NCBI GenBank assembly: GCA_021771035.1
Contig: JAETPU010000011.1
Location: 26,800-90,799, forward strand
Source of the DNA: Marvinbryantia formatexigens
Lineage (GTDB): Bacteria; Bacillota; Clostridia; Oscillospirales; Ruminococcaceae
DNA: 64,000 nt
Direction of reading: 5' to 3'
Shown: in pieces, positions 33,963 to 42,782 of the stretch
Layout: each line of letters starts with the position of its first letter
Numbering within the stretch: the stretch's first letter is position 1
Notes under the pieces: model-generated
The model's input: the letters and a program-made list of their open reading frames with translations, nothing else
Told to the model about the DNA's origin: nothing
Database searches by the model: none
Position numbers and translations under genes: made by a program

Positions 33963-35927
33963 ATGAGTGAGAAAAAGAAGTTCTATATCACCACGCCGAT
34001 TTACTATCCCTCGGCGAAGCTGCACATCGGGCACAGCTACTGTACCGTTGCCACGGACACCATGGCCCGATATAAGCGCCTGCAGGGCTATGATGTGATG
34101 TTCCTCACCGGAACCGACGAACATGGGCAGAAAATCCAGCAGAAGGCCCAGGAGGCAGGCGTAACCCCGCAGGCCTATGTGGACAATATCGTCAGCGGCA
34201 TCCAGGAGCTCTGGAAGCTGATGAATATCTCCAACGACCGCTTTATCCGCACCACGGACGCTTACCATGTAGAATCCGTGCAGAAAATTTTCCGCCGCCT
34301 GTATGATCAGGGGGACATCTATAAATCCGTCTATACCGGCAAATACTGTACGCCCTGCGAATCCTTCTGGACGGAAAGCCAGCTGGTGGACGGCAAATGC
34401 CCGGACTGCGGGCGCGAGGTTGCGGACGCCCAGGAGGAAGCCTATTTCTTCCGGCTGTCCAAGTATGCGGATCGCCTGGTGGCCTATTATGAGGAGCACC
34501 CGGACTTTCTGGAGCCCTCGTCCCGGCTCAATGAGATGGTCAACAACTTCATTAAACCCGGCCTGGAGGATCTGTGCGTATCCCGCACCACCTTTGACTG
34601 GGGTATCCCTGTGGATTTTGATCCCAAGCACGTGGTGTATGTATGGGTGGACGCCCTGACCAACTATATCACGGCTCTGGGCTATGAAAACGACACCTAC
34701 CATGATTTTGAGAAATACTGGCCGGCGGACGTCCACTTTGTGGGCAAGGAGATCACCCGGTTCCACTCCATCATCTGGCCCGCCATGCTGATGGCGCTGG
34801 ATCTGCCCCTGCCCAAAAAGGTGTTCGGACATGGATGGCTGTTAATCGACGGCGGCAAGATGAGCAAATCCAAGGGCAATGTGGTGGATCCCCAGGTGCT
34901 GTGCGAGCGGTACGGGGTGGATGCCCTGCGGTATTTCCTGCTGCGGGAGTTCCCGTTTGGGTCGGACGGCGCGTTCACCAACGAGGCGCTGATCAACCGC
35001 ATCAACGCGGATTTGGCCAACGATTTGGGGAATCTGGTATCCCGCAGCGTATCCATGGTGCAAAAGTATTTTGACGGCAAGCTCCCGGAGACGCAGCAGG
35101 AGGATCCCATGGATGAGGAGCTGCTCACCCTGTTGGGCGGGCTGCGGGCGCGCTATGAGGGGCATATGGAACAGTATGCCTTCCAGTCTGCCCTCATCGA
35201 GGTATTCAAGGTGATCTCCAGAACCAATAAATATATCGACGAGACGGCCCCCTGGATCCTGGCAAAGGACGAGGCCAACCGGGCCCGGCTGGCTAGGGTG
35301 ATGTACAACCTGCTGGAATCCCTGCGGATTTGTACGGTGCTGCTCACGCCCTTTATGCCGGACACCGCGCAGAAGATCTTCGGCCAGATTGGCGCCAGGG
35401 AAGCCCAGACCACCTGGGAGAGCGCCGCGCAGGTTGGGCTTCTCAGCCGGGACGTACAGGTGCACAAGGGCGAGACCCTGTTCCCGCGGATCGATGTGGC
35501 CAAGGAATTAGCGGCCTTGGAAGGGGATAAAAAGGCAGAGGAAGCGCCGAAAAAAGCGGAGAAGGCCCCCAAGAAGCCTGAGGAGAAGCCCCAGGGCGTC
35601 TCTGTCATCGGGATTGAGGACTTTGGCAAGGTGGCCTTGAGAGTTGCCAAGATTGTGGAATGCGAGAAGGTGCCCAAGTCCGATAAGCTTCTGCGCTTAC
35701 AGCTGGATGACGGGGAATCGGGACGCCAGGTGGTGTCCGGCATTGCCCCCTGGTATACCCCGGAAGAGCTCACCGGCAAAAAGGTGATCATCGTCTCCAA
35801 CCTGAAGCCCGCCAAGCTCAGAGGAGTGGAGTCCAACGGGATGATTTTGGCCGCCGACTGCAAGAACGGCGACGTGAAGGTCATCTTTGTGGACGACGCT
35901 ATCGACTGCGGCGCCACCGTCCGGTAA
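33963..35927 (+). CDS. metG: Methionine--tRNA ligase
   Basis: A 654-residue synthetase that charges tRNA-Met. HIGH is at residues 21-24 (AKLHIGHSY). One zinc-knuckle pair is seen (CTPCESFW and CPDCG). KMSKS is near 299-303 (GGKMSKSKGNV). The anticodon-binding helical domain is followed by a low-complexity Ala/Lys/Pro linker and a C-terminal OB-fold tRNA-binding domain (VALRVAKIVECEKVPKSDKL, later KLRGVESNGMILA) used for dimerisation. ATAGGAGGATATCCCA precedes the ATG. A strong terminator follows. Confidence 0.98.
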   Translation: MSEKKKFYITTPIYYPSAKLHIGHSYCTVATDTMARYKRLQGYDVMFLTGTDEHGQKIQQKAQEAGVTPQAYVDNIVSGIQELWKLMNISNDRFIRTTDAYHVESVQKIFRRLYDQGDIYKSVYTGKYCTPCESFWTESQLVDGKCPDCGREVADAQEEAYFFRLSKYADRLVAYYEEHPDFLEPSSRLNEMVNNFIKPGLEDLCVSRTTFDWGIPVDFDPKHVVYVWVDALTNYITALGYENDTYHDFEKYWPADVHFVGKEITRFHSIIWPAMLMALDLPLPKKVFGHGWLLIDGGKMSKSKGNVVDPQVLCERYGVDALRYFLLREFPFGSDGAFTNEALINRINADLANDLGNLVSRSVSMVQKYFDGKLPETQQEDPMDEELLTLLGGLRARYEGHMEQYAFQSALIEVFKVISRTNKYIDETAPWILAKDEANRARLARVMYNLLESLRICTVLLTPFMPDTAQKIFGQIGAREAQTTWESAAQVGLLSRDVQVHKGETLFPRIDVAKELAALEGDKKAEEAPKKAEKAPKKPEEKPQGVSVIGIEDFGKVALRVAKIVECEKVPKSDKLLRLQLDDGESGRQVVSGIAPWYTPEELTGKKVIIVSNLKPAKLRGVESNGMILAADCKNGDVKVIFVDDAIDCGATVR

Positions 35928-35942
35928 TAAAATCAAAAGGGC

Positions 35943-35975
35943 AGGCCCCCTGCAAACGCAGGGGGCCTCTTTTTG
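35943..35975 (+). terminator. Rho-independent terminator of metG
   Basis: An 11-bp stem AGGCCCCCTGC with GCAGGGGGCCT (35943-35953/35958-35968), four-base loop, then CTTTTTG. Confidence 0.92.
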
Positions 35976-36089
35976 TAGAAAACTCAAATTTAGTATACTT
36001 AAAGCAAGTATACTGGTCCCCTCTGCATCAAAAAACAAATTATAATATGCTTGTATCTGGAATTGGTAAGTGCAGAGGAGGAAGTTGAA

Positions 36090-36368
36090 ATGAACGACAT
36101 CTTAGAGGATCTGTTTTGCGGGAAAATAAGACCGTTGGATGAGATAATGCCAAACTCGCAGGACTATGAAAAAGTGCGAGATCAACGGATTTGCAAAATT
36201 GATAATTTAATAGAAAGGCTGAAGTGTGTGGATCCGTCATTAAAAACAGAATTCATGGAAATCCTGGTTCTGGAGGGAGAGATAGGTTCCTATGAAGTTT
36301 CCCAGACTTTTATCACGGGTTTCCGACTGGGGGCCAGAATAATGGCTGCCATTTTTGAGGATGATTAG
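36090..36368 (+). CDS. DUF6809 family protein
   Basis: A 92-residue helical protein starting MNDILEDLFCGKIRPLDE and ending TFITGFRLGARIMAAIFED, the pattern of the DUF6809 family, widespread as small standalone proteins in Clostridia and of unknown function. AGAGGAGGAAGTTGAA precedes the ATG at 36090. Upstream is an inverted repeat AGTATACTT/AAGTATACT (about 35991-36013) that could be an operator. Local composition is more AT-rich than its neighbours, suggesting recent acquisition. The dispersed hairpin repeat B begins 16 bases after the stop. Confidence 0.82.
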   Translation: MNDILEDLFCGKIRPLDEIMPNSQDYEKVRDQRICKIDNLIERLKCVDPSLKTEFMEILVLEGEIGSYEVSQTFITGFRLGARIMAAIFEDD

Positions 36369-36383
36369 GCGGTCAGTTCACGA

Positions 36384-36880
36384 CTGTTTGAGTAGGCAAG
36401 ACTACCTGGGGGGAGATGCCCAAGAGGGAGAACGCCTCTTGGGCAGGTCTTTCCCCCTTTTCTGGCCGTGCAGAAAAGGGGTGCCACCGCGGCATGAGCG
36501 GGCAGGGAGAGGAAAACTAAAAATGTAGTTTTTCTAAATTCGCATGAAAAAGGTGCAAGCCGCCCATGTGAATTGTCATCCAATTCCTTCCCAAAGCCCT
36601 GCCGCCGGGATGCGGGTAGTTCATTCTTGGCCTAGTAGTACGGCATCCCTTATGAGAATTGAAACAAGTTTCAATTCTCCGTGGCTAATGCTGGCAGAAA
36701 AGTACCCAAAGGCCACAAAGTAGGGGGCCAGCCCCCTGCTTTGATGAACCCCCGGGTTACGGCAGTAATCTGATAGCCAGAACTTGAATTGACTACGGAA
36801 GTTTTGGGCTTGCCCCGAAACTTCTAAGGGATGCTGATAAACTAAGATTAGAACCAAGCTAGGCGCATCCCGGTGCCCCC
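36384..36880 (+). repeat. Modular hairpin repeat, copy B
   Basis: About 500 noncoding bases built from successive inverted repeats joined by linkers shared with the copies at 50733 and 62590. Examples are CCCAAGAGG/CCTCTTGGG, CCCCTTTTCTG/CAGAAAAGGGG (36454-36481), GAGAATTGAAAC/GTTTCAATTCTC (36654-36679), CAAAGTAGGGGGC/GCCCCCTGCTTTG (36716-36743), GAAGTTTTGG/CCGAAACTTC (36798-36824) and GGGATGC/GCATCCC (36828-36834/36865-36871). Linkers include ATTCTTGGCCTAGTAGTACG and GATGAACCCCCGGGTTACGG. Its end directly abuts the cysE promoter. Confidence 0.9.
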
Positions 36881-36881
36881 C

Positions 36882-36910
36882 TTGAAAAATTGACGCAGGT
36901 GTGATACAGT
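36882..36910 (+). promoter_or_regulatory. Promoter of the cysE-cysS T-box leader
   Basis: TTGAAA (36882-36887) and TACAGT (36905-36910) with a 17-base spacer, directly after repeat copy B. Confidence 0.65.
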
Positions 36911-36916
36911 AAGACA

Positions 36917-37212
36917 AAGCTGAATTTGTTCAGCGGTGAAATGCTGAGATCGGAAGAAGTACCCCCAGTGGGCGGCCACAGAGAGAAGCACAGAGGCTGA
37001 GAGTGTTTTGCCAGGCCATGGGGAGAAATGCATCCGGGAGCACGGTGGTGCGAACATCGGGCCGGTGGCCCGTATCAGTAGCATCCTGCGCGGCGCCGGC
37101 GTTATCGGGCGGGTTCTTCCCCTATGGGAGAACTGTTGAGTGAAATGCGAAGTGGAACCGCGGACAGAACCTGCCGCCTTCGCCCGGGATACCGGGTGGA
37201 GGCGTTTTTTGT
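36917..37212 (+). promoter_or_regulatory. T-box riboswitch, tRNA-Cys type, upstream of cysE-cysS
   Basis: The T-box core TGGAACCGCG lies at 37153-37162, followed by a terminator (CGCCTTCGCCCGG with CCGGGTGGAGGCG allowing G-U pairs, then TTTTTT to about 37212). Upstream, GAAGAAGTA resembles the stem I AGUA element, and GGTGGTGCGAA matches the usual stem I end. The candidate specifier is TGC (Cys) at 37029-37031, followed by A, about 112 bases from the start. Low charged tRNA-Cys would switch on cysteine synthesis and charging together. Confidence 0.93.
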
Positions 37213-37256
37213 TATGCGGCTCGAAATTAGTCAAAACAAGCTGAAAGGAGGCGGTT

Positions 37257-37925
37257 ATGATGCTCAAACGGCTGTGGGCAGATATCGCCGCAGTAAAGGA
37301 ACGAGATCCGGCGGCCCGTTCCGCCATAGAAATTTTGCTGCTCTATTCCGGGCTCCATGCCATTATGCTGCACCGTCCTGCCTATTGGTGTTACCGGCAC
37401 CATCTGTTTTTTTTAGCGCGGTTTCTCTCTCAGTTTGCCAAGTTTATGACCGGGATTGAAATCCATCCCGGGGCAAAAATCGGAACCGGCGTCTTTATTG
37501 ACCACGGAACCGGGGTAGTCATCGGCGAGACAGCCCAGGTGGGGGACGGCTGTACCATCTATCAGGGCGTGACCTTGGGCGGTACCGGAAAGGACCATGG
37601 AAAACGGCATCCAACCCTGGGGAAAAATGTACTGGTGGGCTGCGGCGCCAAAGTGTTAGGCCCGTTTACCATTGGGGACGGAGCCAAAATAGCGGCAAAC
37701 GCCGTGGTGCTGGAGCCTGTGGAAGAAAACGCCACAGCGGTGGGAGTTCCGGCCAGAACCGTGCGCAAAGACGGAAAACGTACCCTGCAGCAGACGCTGG
37801 ATCAGGTCCACACGCCGGATCCCCTTTCCCAGGAGCTGTGCCAGCTGCTGATGAAGCTGGAACACCTGGAAAAACGGGTAGCCCAGCTGGAAGGCCAGCT
37901 CAGGGAACAGGACGCCGCAGAATAA
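37257..37925 (+). CDS. cysE: Serine O-acetyltransferase
   Basis: A 222-residue enzyme making O-acetylserine, the carbon precursor of cysteine. A short helical N-terminal domain (SAIEILLLYSGLHAIMLHRP) is followed by a left-handed beta-helix of hexapeptide turns (IEIHPGAKIGTGVFIDHGTG, VVIGETAQVGDGCTIYQGV, TLGGTGKDHGKRHPTLGKNV) with the catalytic His in FIDHGTG. The short N terminus and the C-terminal coiled coil (LMKLEHLEKRVAQLEGQL) are those of Firmicutes CysE. AAAGGAGG precedes the ATG. It is the first gene behind the Cys T-box. Confidence 0.97.
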   Translation: MMLKRLWADIAAVKERDPAARSAIEILLLYSGLHAIMLHRPAYWCYRHHLFFLARFLSQFAKFMTGIEIHPGAKIGTGVFIDHGTGVVIGETAQVGDGCTIYQGVTLGGTGKDHGKRHPTLGKNVLVGCGAKVLGPFTIGDGAKIAANAVVLEPVEENATAVGVPARTVRKDGKRTLQQTLDQVHTPDPLSQELCQLLMKLEHLEKRVAQLEGQLREQDAAE

Positions 37926-38109
37926 GCGGAATAGAATAGGCCCGTGAGAGCAGGGCTATGATAAAATTGTCAAAGGCAGGCGCGTGTAAGCCATACCGGC
38001 CGGGGCAATCCCCCGGTTTGCAGCTGAGGAACCAAAATGATTTCCCATACAGGAAACCCCCGTTTGAACAGACCGCTTTCGGCTTGTTCGGAAAGGAAGG
38101 ATGAAGTCA

Positions 38110-39504
38110 ATGAAAATCTTTAACACCCTGACCCGTCAAAAGGAAGAATTGGTGCCCATTACCCCCGGAGAAATTAAGATGTATGCCTGCGGGCCCACAG
38201 TTTACAACTATATCCATATCGGCAATGCGCGGCCCATCTGCGTCTTTGATACCCTGCGCCGTTTTTTGGAATACCGGGGCTACAAGGTGACGTTTGTACA
38301 GAATTTTACGGATATTGACGATAAGCTCATCAAACGCGCCAATGAAGAGGGCACCACCGTTGCCCAGGTTGCCGAGCGTTTTATCCAGGAATACTGGGTG
38401 GACGCCAAGGGGCTCAACATCCGCGAGGCCACCATCCATCCCAAGGCTACCGAAACGATGGACACCATCATCGGGATTGTCAAGCATCTGGAGGAGAACG
38501 GCTATGCCTATGCGGTGAATGGGGACGTCTATTTCAGGACGAAAAAATTTCAGGAATACGGCAAGCTCTCCCATATGCCCATCGAGGAGCTGGATCAGGG
38601 CAAGCGCATCGATGTGAGCGATCAAAAGGAGGACTATCTGGATTTTGTCCTGTGGAAGGCCGCGAAGCCCGGAGAGCCCAGCTGGGATTCCCCCTGGGGC
38701 AAGGGCCGTCCGGGCTGGCACATCGAGTGTACGGCTATGATTCAGAAATACCTGGGTGAGACCATTGATATCCACTGCGGCGGGCAGGATCTCATCTTCC
38801 CCCACCATGAAAACGAGATTGCCCAGGCGGAATGCTGCACCGGCAAGGACTATGCCCACTACTGGATGCACAACGGCTTTATCAATGTGGATAACCACAA
38901 GATGTCCAAATCCCTCAATAACTTCTTTACCACCCGGGAGGTGGCCCAGAAATTCGGCTATGAGCCCATCAAGTTTATGATGCTCCAGTCCCACTACCGC
39001 AGCCCCATCAACTACAGCCTTGAGGTGATCGAGCAGTGCCAGGCGGCGCTGGAGCGCCTGTATACCTGCCGGGACAACCTGGATTTCGCCATTAAAAACG
39101 CCCGGGAGTCCGATGCCGGCGAGCAGGCGGCGTTTATGGCGAAGGTAGATGCCCACAAGGCCAAGTTCATCGAGGTGATGGAGGACGATCTGAACACGGC
39201 GGACGCGATTGCCGCACTGTTCGAATTGGTGAAGGACGCCAACAACTATATGTCCTCACCCAGGGGAAGGGAGTCCCTGGATTATGCCGCGAAGGTGTTT
39301 GACGAACTCACCGGCGTTTTGGGAATTCTGTATAACCGCAAGGACGATTCCCTGGATACCCAGATTGAGGAGCTGATTGCAAAGCGCCAGGAGGCCCGCA
39401 AGGCCCGGGACTTTAAGACCGCGGATGCCATCCGCGACCAGCTTGACGCACAGGGGATCATCCTGGAGGATACGCCTCAGGGAGTCAAGTGGAAACGCAA
39501 ATAA
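38110..39504 (+). CDS. cysS: Cysteine--tRNA ligase
   Basis: A 464-residue class I synthetase. The HIGH-type motif is in [20 protein letters not shown]; zinc-site positions include MYACGPT and GWHIECTAM with [20 protein letters not shown] is in [10 protein letters not shown]. The C-terminal helical domain ends [17 protein letters not shown]. It is co-transcribed with cysE (184 bases apart), a common Firmicutes pairing. The ATG at 38110 is chosen over 38101 because GGAAGG is properly spaced only for 38110. Confidence 0.97.
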   Translation: MKIFNTLTRQKEELVPITPGEIKMYACGPTVYNYIHIGNARPICVFDTLRRFLEYRGYKVTFVQNFTDIDDKLIKRANEEGTTVAQVAERFIQEYWVDAKGLNIREATIHPKATETMDTIIGIVKHLEENGYAYAVNGDVYFRTKKFQEYGKLSHMPIEELDQGKRIDVSDQKEDYLDFVLWKAAKPGEPSWDSPWGKGRPGWHIECTAMIQKYLGETIDIHCGGQDLIFPHHENEIAQAECCTGKDYAHYWMHNGFINVDNHKMSKSLNNFFTTREVAQKFGYEPIKFMMLQSHYRSPINYSLEVIEQCQAALERLYTCRDNLDFAIKNARESDAGEQAAFMAKVDAHKAKFIEVMEDDLNTADAIAALFELVKDANNYMSSPRGRESLDYAAKVFDELTGVLGILYNRKDDSLDTQIEELIAKRQEARKARDFKTADAIRDQLDAQGIILEDTPQGVKWKRK

Positions 39505-39978
39505 GCCCGCTGGTTTGTGCGTTCCCCTGCAAAAAGGCGCCTTGGGCGTTTGGCGCCCGGCCTCATGGGGAAAAGGGGGGTTGCTTCGGAACGCTTCAAA
39601 GCGGGCGGCGACTCTGTCAGTGCTGCTGAACGCGCCGGCGTCCTCCAAAGGCCGGCTGATGCGGGAGGTGGGGTATTTTCCCGGCGGAACGCCGGGACGA
39701 TTTTTGGGGAAGTACCCTTCAAAACCGCCTCAAACCAGCTGGTGCCCGATGATGTCCAGTTACCCGGTAAGCGCCGGTTTTACAAGTTTCAATAAAAATA
39801 GTGCGTATGGATAGGCCCGAATTCTTCAGTCCGGTTTTTGGATTGCAGAGGGAATCCAGCAGAAAAACCAGCCCGGCGGAAATTTTCCGCCGGGCTGGTT
39901 TTTCTGTCATGAGAGGAGGCTGCCCTCCCAGCCAAAGACACGAGGGCAGAGCCCGGAGAGCCGGACCAACAGGCCCGG
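39505..39978. other. Gene-free convergent stretch after cysS
   Basis: No supported gene in about 470 bases. The only clear element is the terminator at 39861-39905. Confidence 0.5.
39861..39905. terminator. Bidirectional terminator between cysS and the AraC gene
   Basis: A near-perfect stem of about 21 bp (AGAAAAACCAGCCCGGCGG with its complement) with A and T runs on either side, so it can end both the cysS transcript and the convergent AraC-type gene. Confidence 0.92.
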
Positions 39979-40830
39979 TTACAGGGGAAAATACCCCCGC
40001 TGACGGCGGCGCTGCGCTCCCGGAGTGATACCCCGCAGGGCTTTGTACTGTGCAATGAAGCGCCCGGTGTGGGGAATTCCCACCTGTTTTGCCACCTGTG
40101 CCAGGGGCAGATCCGTAAAGCTTAAAAGCTCCTGGGCACGGGACAGGCGCACCCGGGTGAGGTATTCATGGGGCGTAAAGCCGGTCTGGGTGCGGAACAA
40201 CCGGATGAGATACCCCGTTGAGAGATGAAAGTGACCGGCCAGATCCCCAATAGTGAGCGGCTGCTGGTAATGGGTCTCCAAAAAATGCATGATCTGTGTG
40301 GAGAGCAGCTGAGTGGGCGCGCGGCTGTCCCCGCTGTCCGTGAGCAGGCGGTAGAGAATTTCGCTGACGACGGCGCAGGCCTGCGGTTCCTGCTGGGGCC
40401 ACAGGGACTGCAAGGCCAAAAGCCGCTCGATGCGCTGGGTGTATTCCGCAATGGAGGGCGGTGTGAGCACCAGCGGCCTGCCGCCGCTGCAGCAGGAGAG
40501 AATCCGGTGGCTGGCGGCTCCGGCCGGGTGGATCCAATAGAATTCCCATTGCCCTCCGGGAGGCGTGAAGTAGTCCTGATCCGTGTGCTCCCCCAGAACC
40601 GCCACCGTTGACGGAGTAAGGGGAATCTGCCTTCCTTGATGGCGCAGCGCCCCGCTTCCCCCCACGGTAACCAGGATGAGCGCCTCCCGATCCTTTTGGC
40701 TGATATGGTACAGATCGTTGCACCGGTGCCATCCGCAGGAGGTGAAGATGGTGAGGTTTTCGGCGGAACGCTGGGAAAAAATAGGGTTTGCCACCCGGAC
40801 CTGTCCAAAATCCCCGTTGGTTTCATACAT
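39979..40830 (-). CDS. AraC family transcriptional regulator
   Basis: A 283-residue regulator. The N-terminal cupin sensor (EALILVTVGGSGALRHQGRQ, then TPPGGQWEFYWIHP) is followed by a C-terminal double helix-turn-helix (IMHFLETHYQQPLTIGDLAG, STGYLIRLFRTQTGFTPHEY, LPLAQVAKQVGIPHTGRFIA). Such regulators usually sense a sugar or small ligand and activate the neighbouring operon. It is divergent from the UroD-like methyltransferase at 41131, so that gene is the likely target. The ATG at 40830 has GGGGGTG upstream; a longer frame to 40866 is the alternative. A homologous fragment lies at 1-93. Confidence 0.92.
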   Translation of the reverse strand: MYETNGDFGQVRVANPIFSQRSAENLTIFTSCGWHRCNDLYHISQKDREALILVTVGGSGALRHQGRQIPLTPSTVAVLGEHTDQDYFTPPGGQWEFYWIHPAGAASHRILSCCSGGRPLVLTPPSIAEYTQRIERLLALQSLWPQQEPQACAVVSEILYRLLTDSGDSRAPTQLLSTQIMHFLETHYQQPLTIGDLAGHFHLSTGYLIRLFRTQTGFTPHEYLTRVRLSRAQELLSFTDLPLAQVAKQVGIPHTGRFIAQYKALRGITPGAQRRRQRGYFPL

Positions 40831-40902
40831 AGGATGCACCCCCGTCAATATCCGAAAATAAACCAAAAGTTTATCTTTTTGCTCCTGTTCTATTTACCCA
40901 CA

Positions 40903-40931
40903 TTTACAGGGGGAAGTCAACCGTGTTATGC
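40903..40931 (+). promoter_or_regulatory. Candidate promoter of the second UroD-like gene
   Basis: TTTACA (40903-40908) and TTATGC (40926-40931) with 17 bases between, about 200 bases before the start at 41131. The weak hexamers fit an AraC-activated promoter. Confidence 0.5.
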
Positions 40932-41130
40932 TGGTGCTGTCACAGAGAAGTGTGTTCGGGAGCAGCCGCGGGCCGAATGGGAAAATGCCGGAAAATGCGC
41001 TTTTCCATTGCCGGGGCCCCCCGAAGCATCAGCGGGCCGGCAGCCTATGCTTCCTCCGGCTGCGCTGAGTGAAAACGGGACAGAACGGGGGCGCCTGGCG
41101 GGTGCTTCCTGAAAAGAGAGGGGTATCTGA

Positions 41131-42195
41131 ATGCAGATGACATCCAAGGAACGCTTCACCCGGATGTTCCAGCACCGGGAGGCGGACAGGGTTCCGATTA
41201 TCGACTCCCCCTGGAACGGCACCATTGCCCGCTGGCAGCGGGAGGGGATGCCGGTGGGGATGGACTGGCGGGACTATTTCGGCGTGGATAAGGCGGAGAC
41301 CATCAGCGCCGACATTTCCCCGCGCTATGAGCAGAAGATCCTGGAGGAAACCGACCGGTACTATATCGCCACCTCCGAGTGGGGCGTCACCATGAAGCAT
41401 TTTAAGGAGATGGATTCCACCCCGGAGTTTTTGGATTTTAAGGTGGAGGATTCCCAGATCTGGCAAGAGGCCAAATCCCGCATGACGGTGGATCCCGGAC
41501 GGATTGACTGGGACTATCTCAAACACAATTATCCCGTCTGGCAGCGGGAGGGCCGCTGGGTTCAGGGGCTTTTCTGGTTTGGTTTTGACGTGACCCATTC
41601 CTGGACGGTGGGAACCGAGACGATGCTCATCGCCATGGCAGAGGAACCGGAGTGGGTGATGGATCTGTTTGACACCTATCTCAGGCAGAGCATGACCCAT
41701 ATGCAGATGATTTGGGACGCGGGGTACCGGTTCGACAGTATCTTCTGGTACGATGACATGGGCTACAAGGGAACGCCCTTCTTTTCCAATACCATGTACC
41801 GCCGGCTGCTGCAGCCCTACCACAAAAAGGCGGTTCAGTGGGCCCATGACCGGGGGATTTATGCCCATCTGCACTCCTGCGGGGATATTATGCCGCTGAT
41901 ACCGGATATTCTGGAAACCGGCGTGGACGCCCTGAACCCCCTGGAGGTGAAGGCGGGGATGGAACCCCTCACCTTAAAAAAGCGGTACGGGGATCGCCTG
42001 GTGCTCCACGGCGGGATCAACGCGGTGCTGTGGGACGACGCCCAAGCCATCACCGGCGAGATTCAGCGGGTGGTGCCGGTATTGAAGGAAAACGGCGGGT
42101 ATATTTTCTCCTCTGACCACTCCATTCCCAATTCTGTCAGCCTGGAGAATTTTAAGGCCATTGTGGCGGCGGTGAAGGAAGCCGGACGATACTGA
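41131..42195 (+). CDS. Uroporphyrinogen decarboxylase-like methyltransferase with H-x-C motif
   Basis: A 354-residue UroD/MtaA-superfamily TIM barrel. It begins TSKERFTRMFQHREADRVPI, the usual opening of this family, and carries LHSCGDIMPLIPD (near residue 247), where H-x-C corresponds to the zinc-binding motif of methylcobamide:CoM methyltransferases. NPLEVKAGMEP and LVLHGGINAVLW follow, and SSDHSIPNSVSLENF ends the barrel. A role in corrinoid-linked methyl transfer is likely, but no corrinoid protein is encoded nearby and the substrate is unknown. It is divergent from an AraC regulator and followed by a strong terminator. Confidence 0.88.
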   Translation: MQMTSKERFTRMFQHREADRVPIIDSPWNGTIARWQREGMPVGMDWRDYFGVDKAETISADISPRYEQKILEETDRYYIATSEWGVTMKHFKEMDSTPEFLDFKVEDSQIWQEAKSRMTVDPGRIDWDYLKHNYPVWQREGRWVQGLFWFGFDVTHSWTVGTETMLIAMAEEPEWVMDLFDTYLRQSMTHMQMIWDAGYRFDSIFWYDDMGYKGTPFFSNTMYRRLLQPYHKKAVQWAHDRGIYAHLHSCGDIMPLIPDILETGVDALNPLEVKAGMEPLTLKKRYGDRLVLHGGINAVLWDDAQAITGEIQRVVPVLKENGGYIFSSDHSIPNSVSLENFKAIVAAVKEAGRY

Positions 42196-42259
42196 GAGGG
42201 TTCTCTGTTTGAACCGGACCCTGCCCGGACCCCGTTGGAGTTGGAGGACGGGAAAATGA

Positions 42260-42306
42260 ACAAAACAGCTCCCGGCGCAGGAAACTGCGCCGGGAGCTGT
42301 TTTGTT
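42260..42306. terminator. Strong bidirectional terminator
   Basis: AAAACAGCTCCCGGCGCAG pairs with its complement across a four-base loop, with T run to 42306. It separates the UroD-like gene from the convergent Xre-type gene. Confidence 0.93.
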
Positions 42307-42309
42307 CGC

Positions 42310-42525
42310 CTATTTTTCTTCGTTTTTTTTATAAGCCAGGATATCCCCTGGCTGACAATCTAGCAGACCGCAAATCCGTCCAACACTATCCAGCGAGATC
42401 ATCTTATTGGTCCTTAGAGATTGGATCGCTCCTTCTGACAACAGATTTTCCTTGCGCAGCCTGTATGATGATAAGCCTTGCTCTTTTAGAGCATTTAAAA
42501 TGTTGATTTTATAAATAATCGGAAT
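42310..42525 (-). CDS. Small Xre/Cro-type regulator (HTH_26-like), possible ATT start
   Basis: A helix-turn-helix protein: INILNALKEQGLSSYRLRKE, then ISLDSVGRICGLLDCQPGDI, with a Lys/Glu tail. This is the compact Cro/CI family common in Clostridia, usually about 70 residues and starting just before Y-K-I-N. The only good ribosome site is AAGGGGGAA, which precedes an ATT codon at 42525 (I-P-I-I-Y-K-I-N). A GTG at 42564 extends the frame by 13 residues but lacks a ribosome site. Either the rare ATT start is used or the gene has been damaged at its 5' end. It lies beside the CRISPR-like remnant. Confidence 0.75.
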   Translation of the reverse strand: MPIIYKINILNALKEQGLSSYRLRKENLLSEGAIQSLRTNKMISLDSVGRICGLLDCQPGDILAYKKNEEK

Positions 42526-42552
42526 TTTAAATTCCCCCTTCTGTATGCCTTT

Positions 42553-42775
42553 ATGAACCCCCACTTAGTCGCTCCTGCGCATGGGGAGCGGCCTAATGAC
42601 CGCGGAGCATCAGCAAAAGTCCCAGATTTCAGTCCACATTCCTCGTGAGGGACGAAACCTCTTACGCCCAGTCATATTGCAATTCACTTGCCCCGTGCGG
42701 GGAATGGCTGGTAGAACCTTGCAGAGATGCGCCGCTACTCCATTTCGTGCCATACGCGCTAAAAAGCGGGCTGCA
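42553..42775 (-). CRISPR. Decayed CRISPR-like array (type I-C-like repeats)
   Basis: Degenerate copies of a 33-base repeat resembling the I-C consensus (reverse form ATTTCAATCCAC, then a CTCCCC/GGGGAG core). The clearest is at 42626-42657 (ATTTCAGTCCAC, core CCTCGTGAGG); others are at 42676-42708 (ATTGCAATTCAC, core CCCCGTGCGGGG), 42742 onward (ATTTCGTGCCA), and a right half at 42571-42592 (GCTCC..GGGGAGCG). The half repeat would align to a copy starting 67 bases before 42626, and 42676 to 42742 is 66 apart, both close to a normal repeat-spacer period; 42626 to 42676 is 50. No cas genes are in the window. Confidence 0.4.
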
Positions 42776-42782
42776 TTAGAGG

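Noticed and set aside
36365..36583. Minus-strand open frame (MDDNSHGRLAPFSC...) recurring also at 62670-62864, 63153-63401 and 63674-63901, and on plus at 51289-52209
   Set aside because: The similarity comes from the DNA repeat family. The frames have no ribosome site, vary in length and cross hairpin modules and even coding genes; they are by-products of the repeat.
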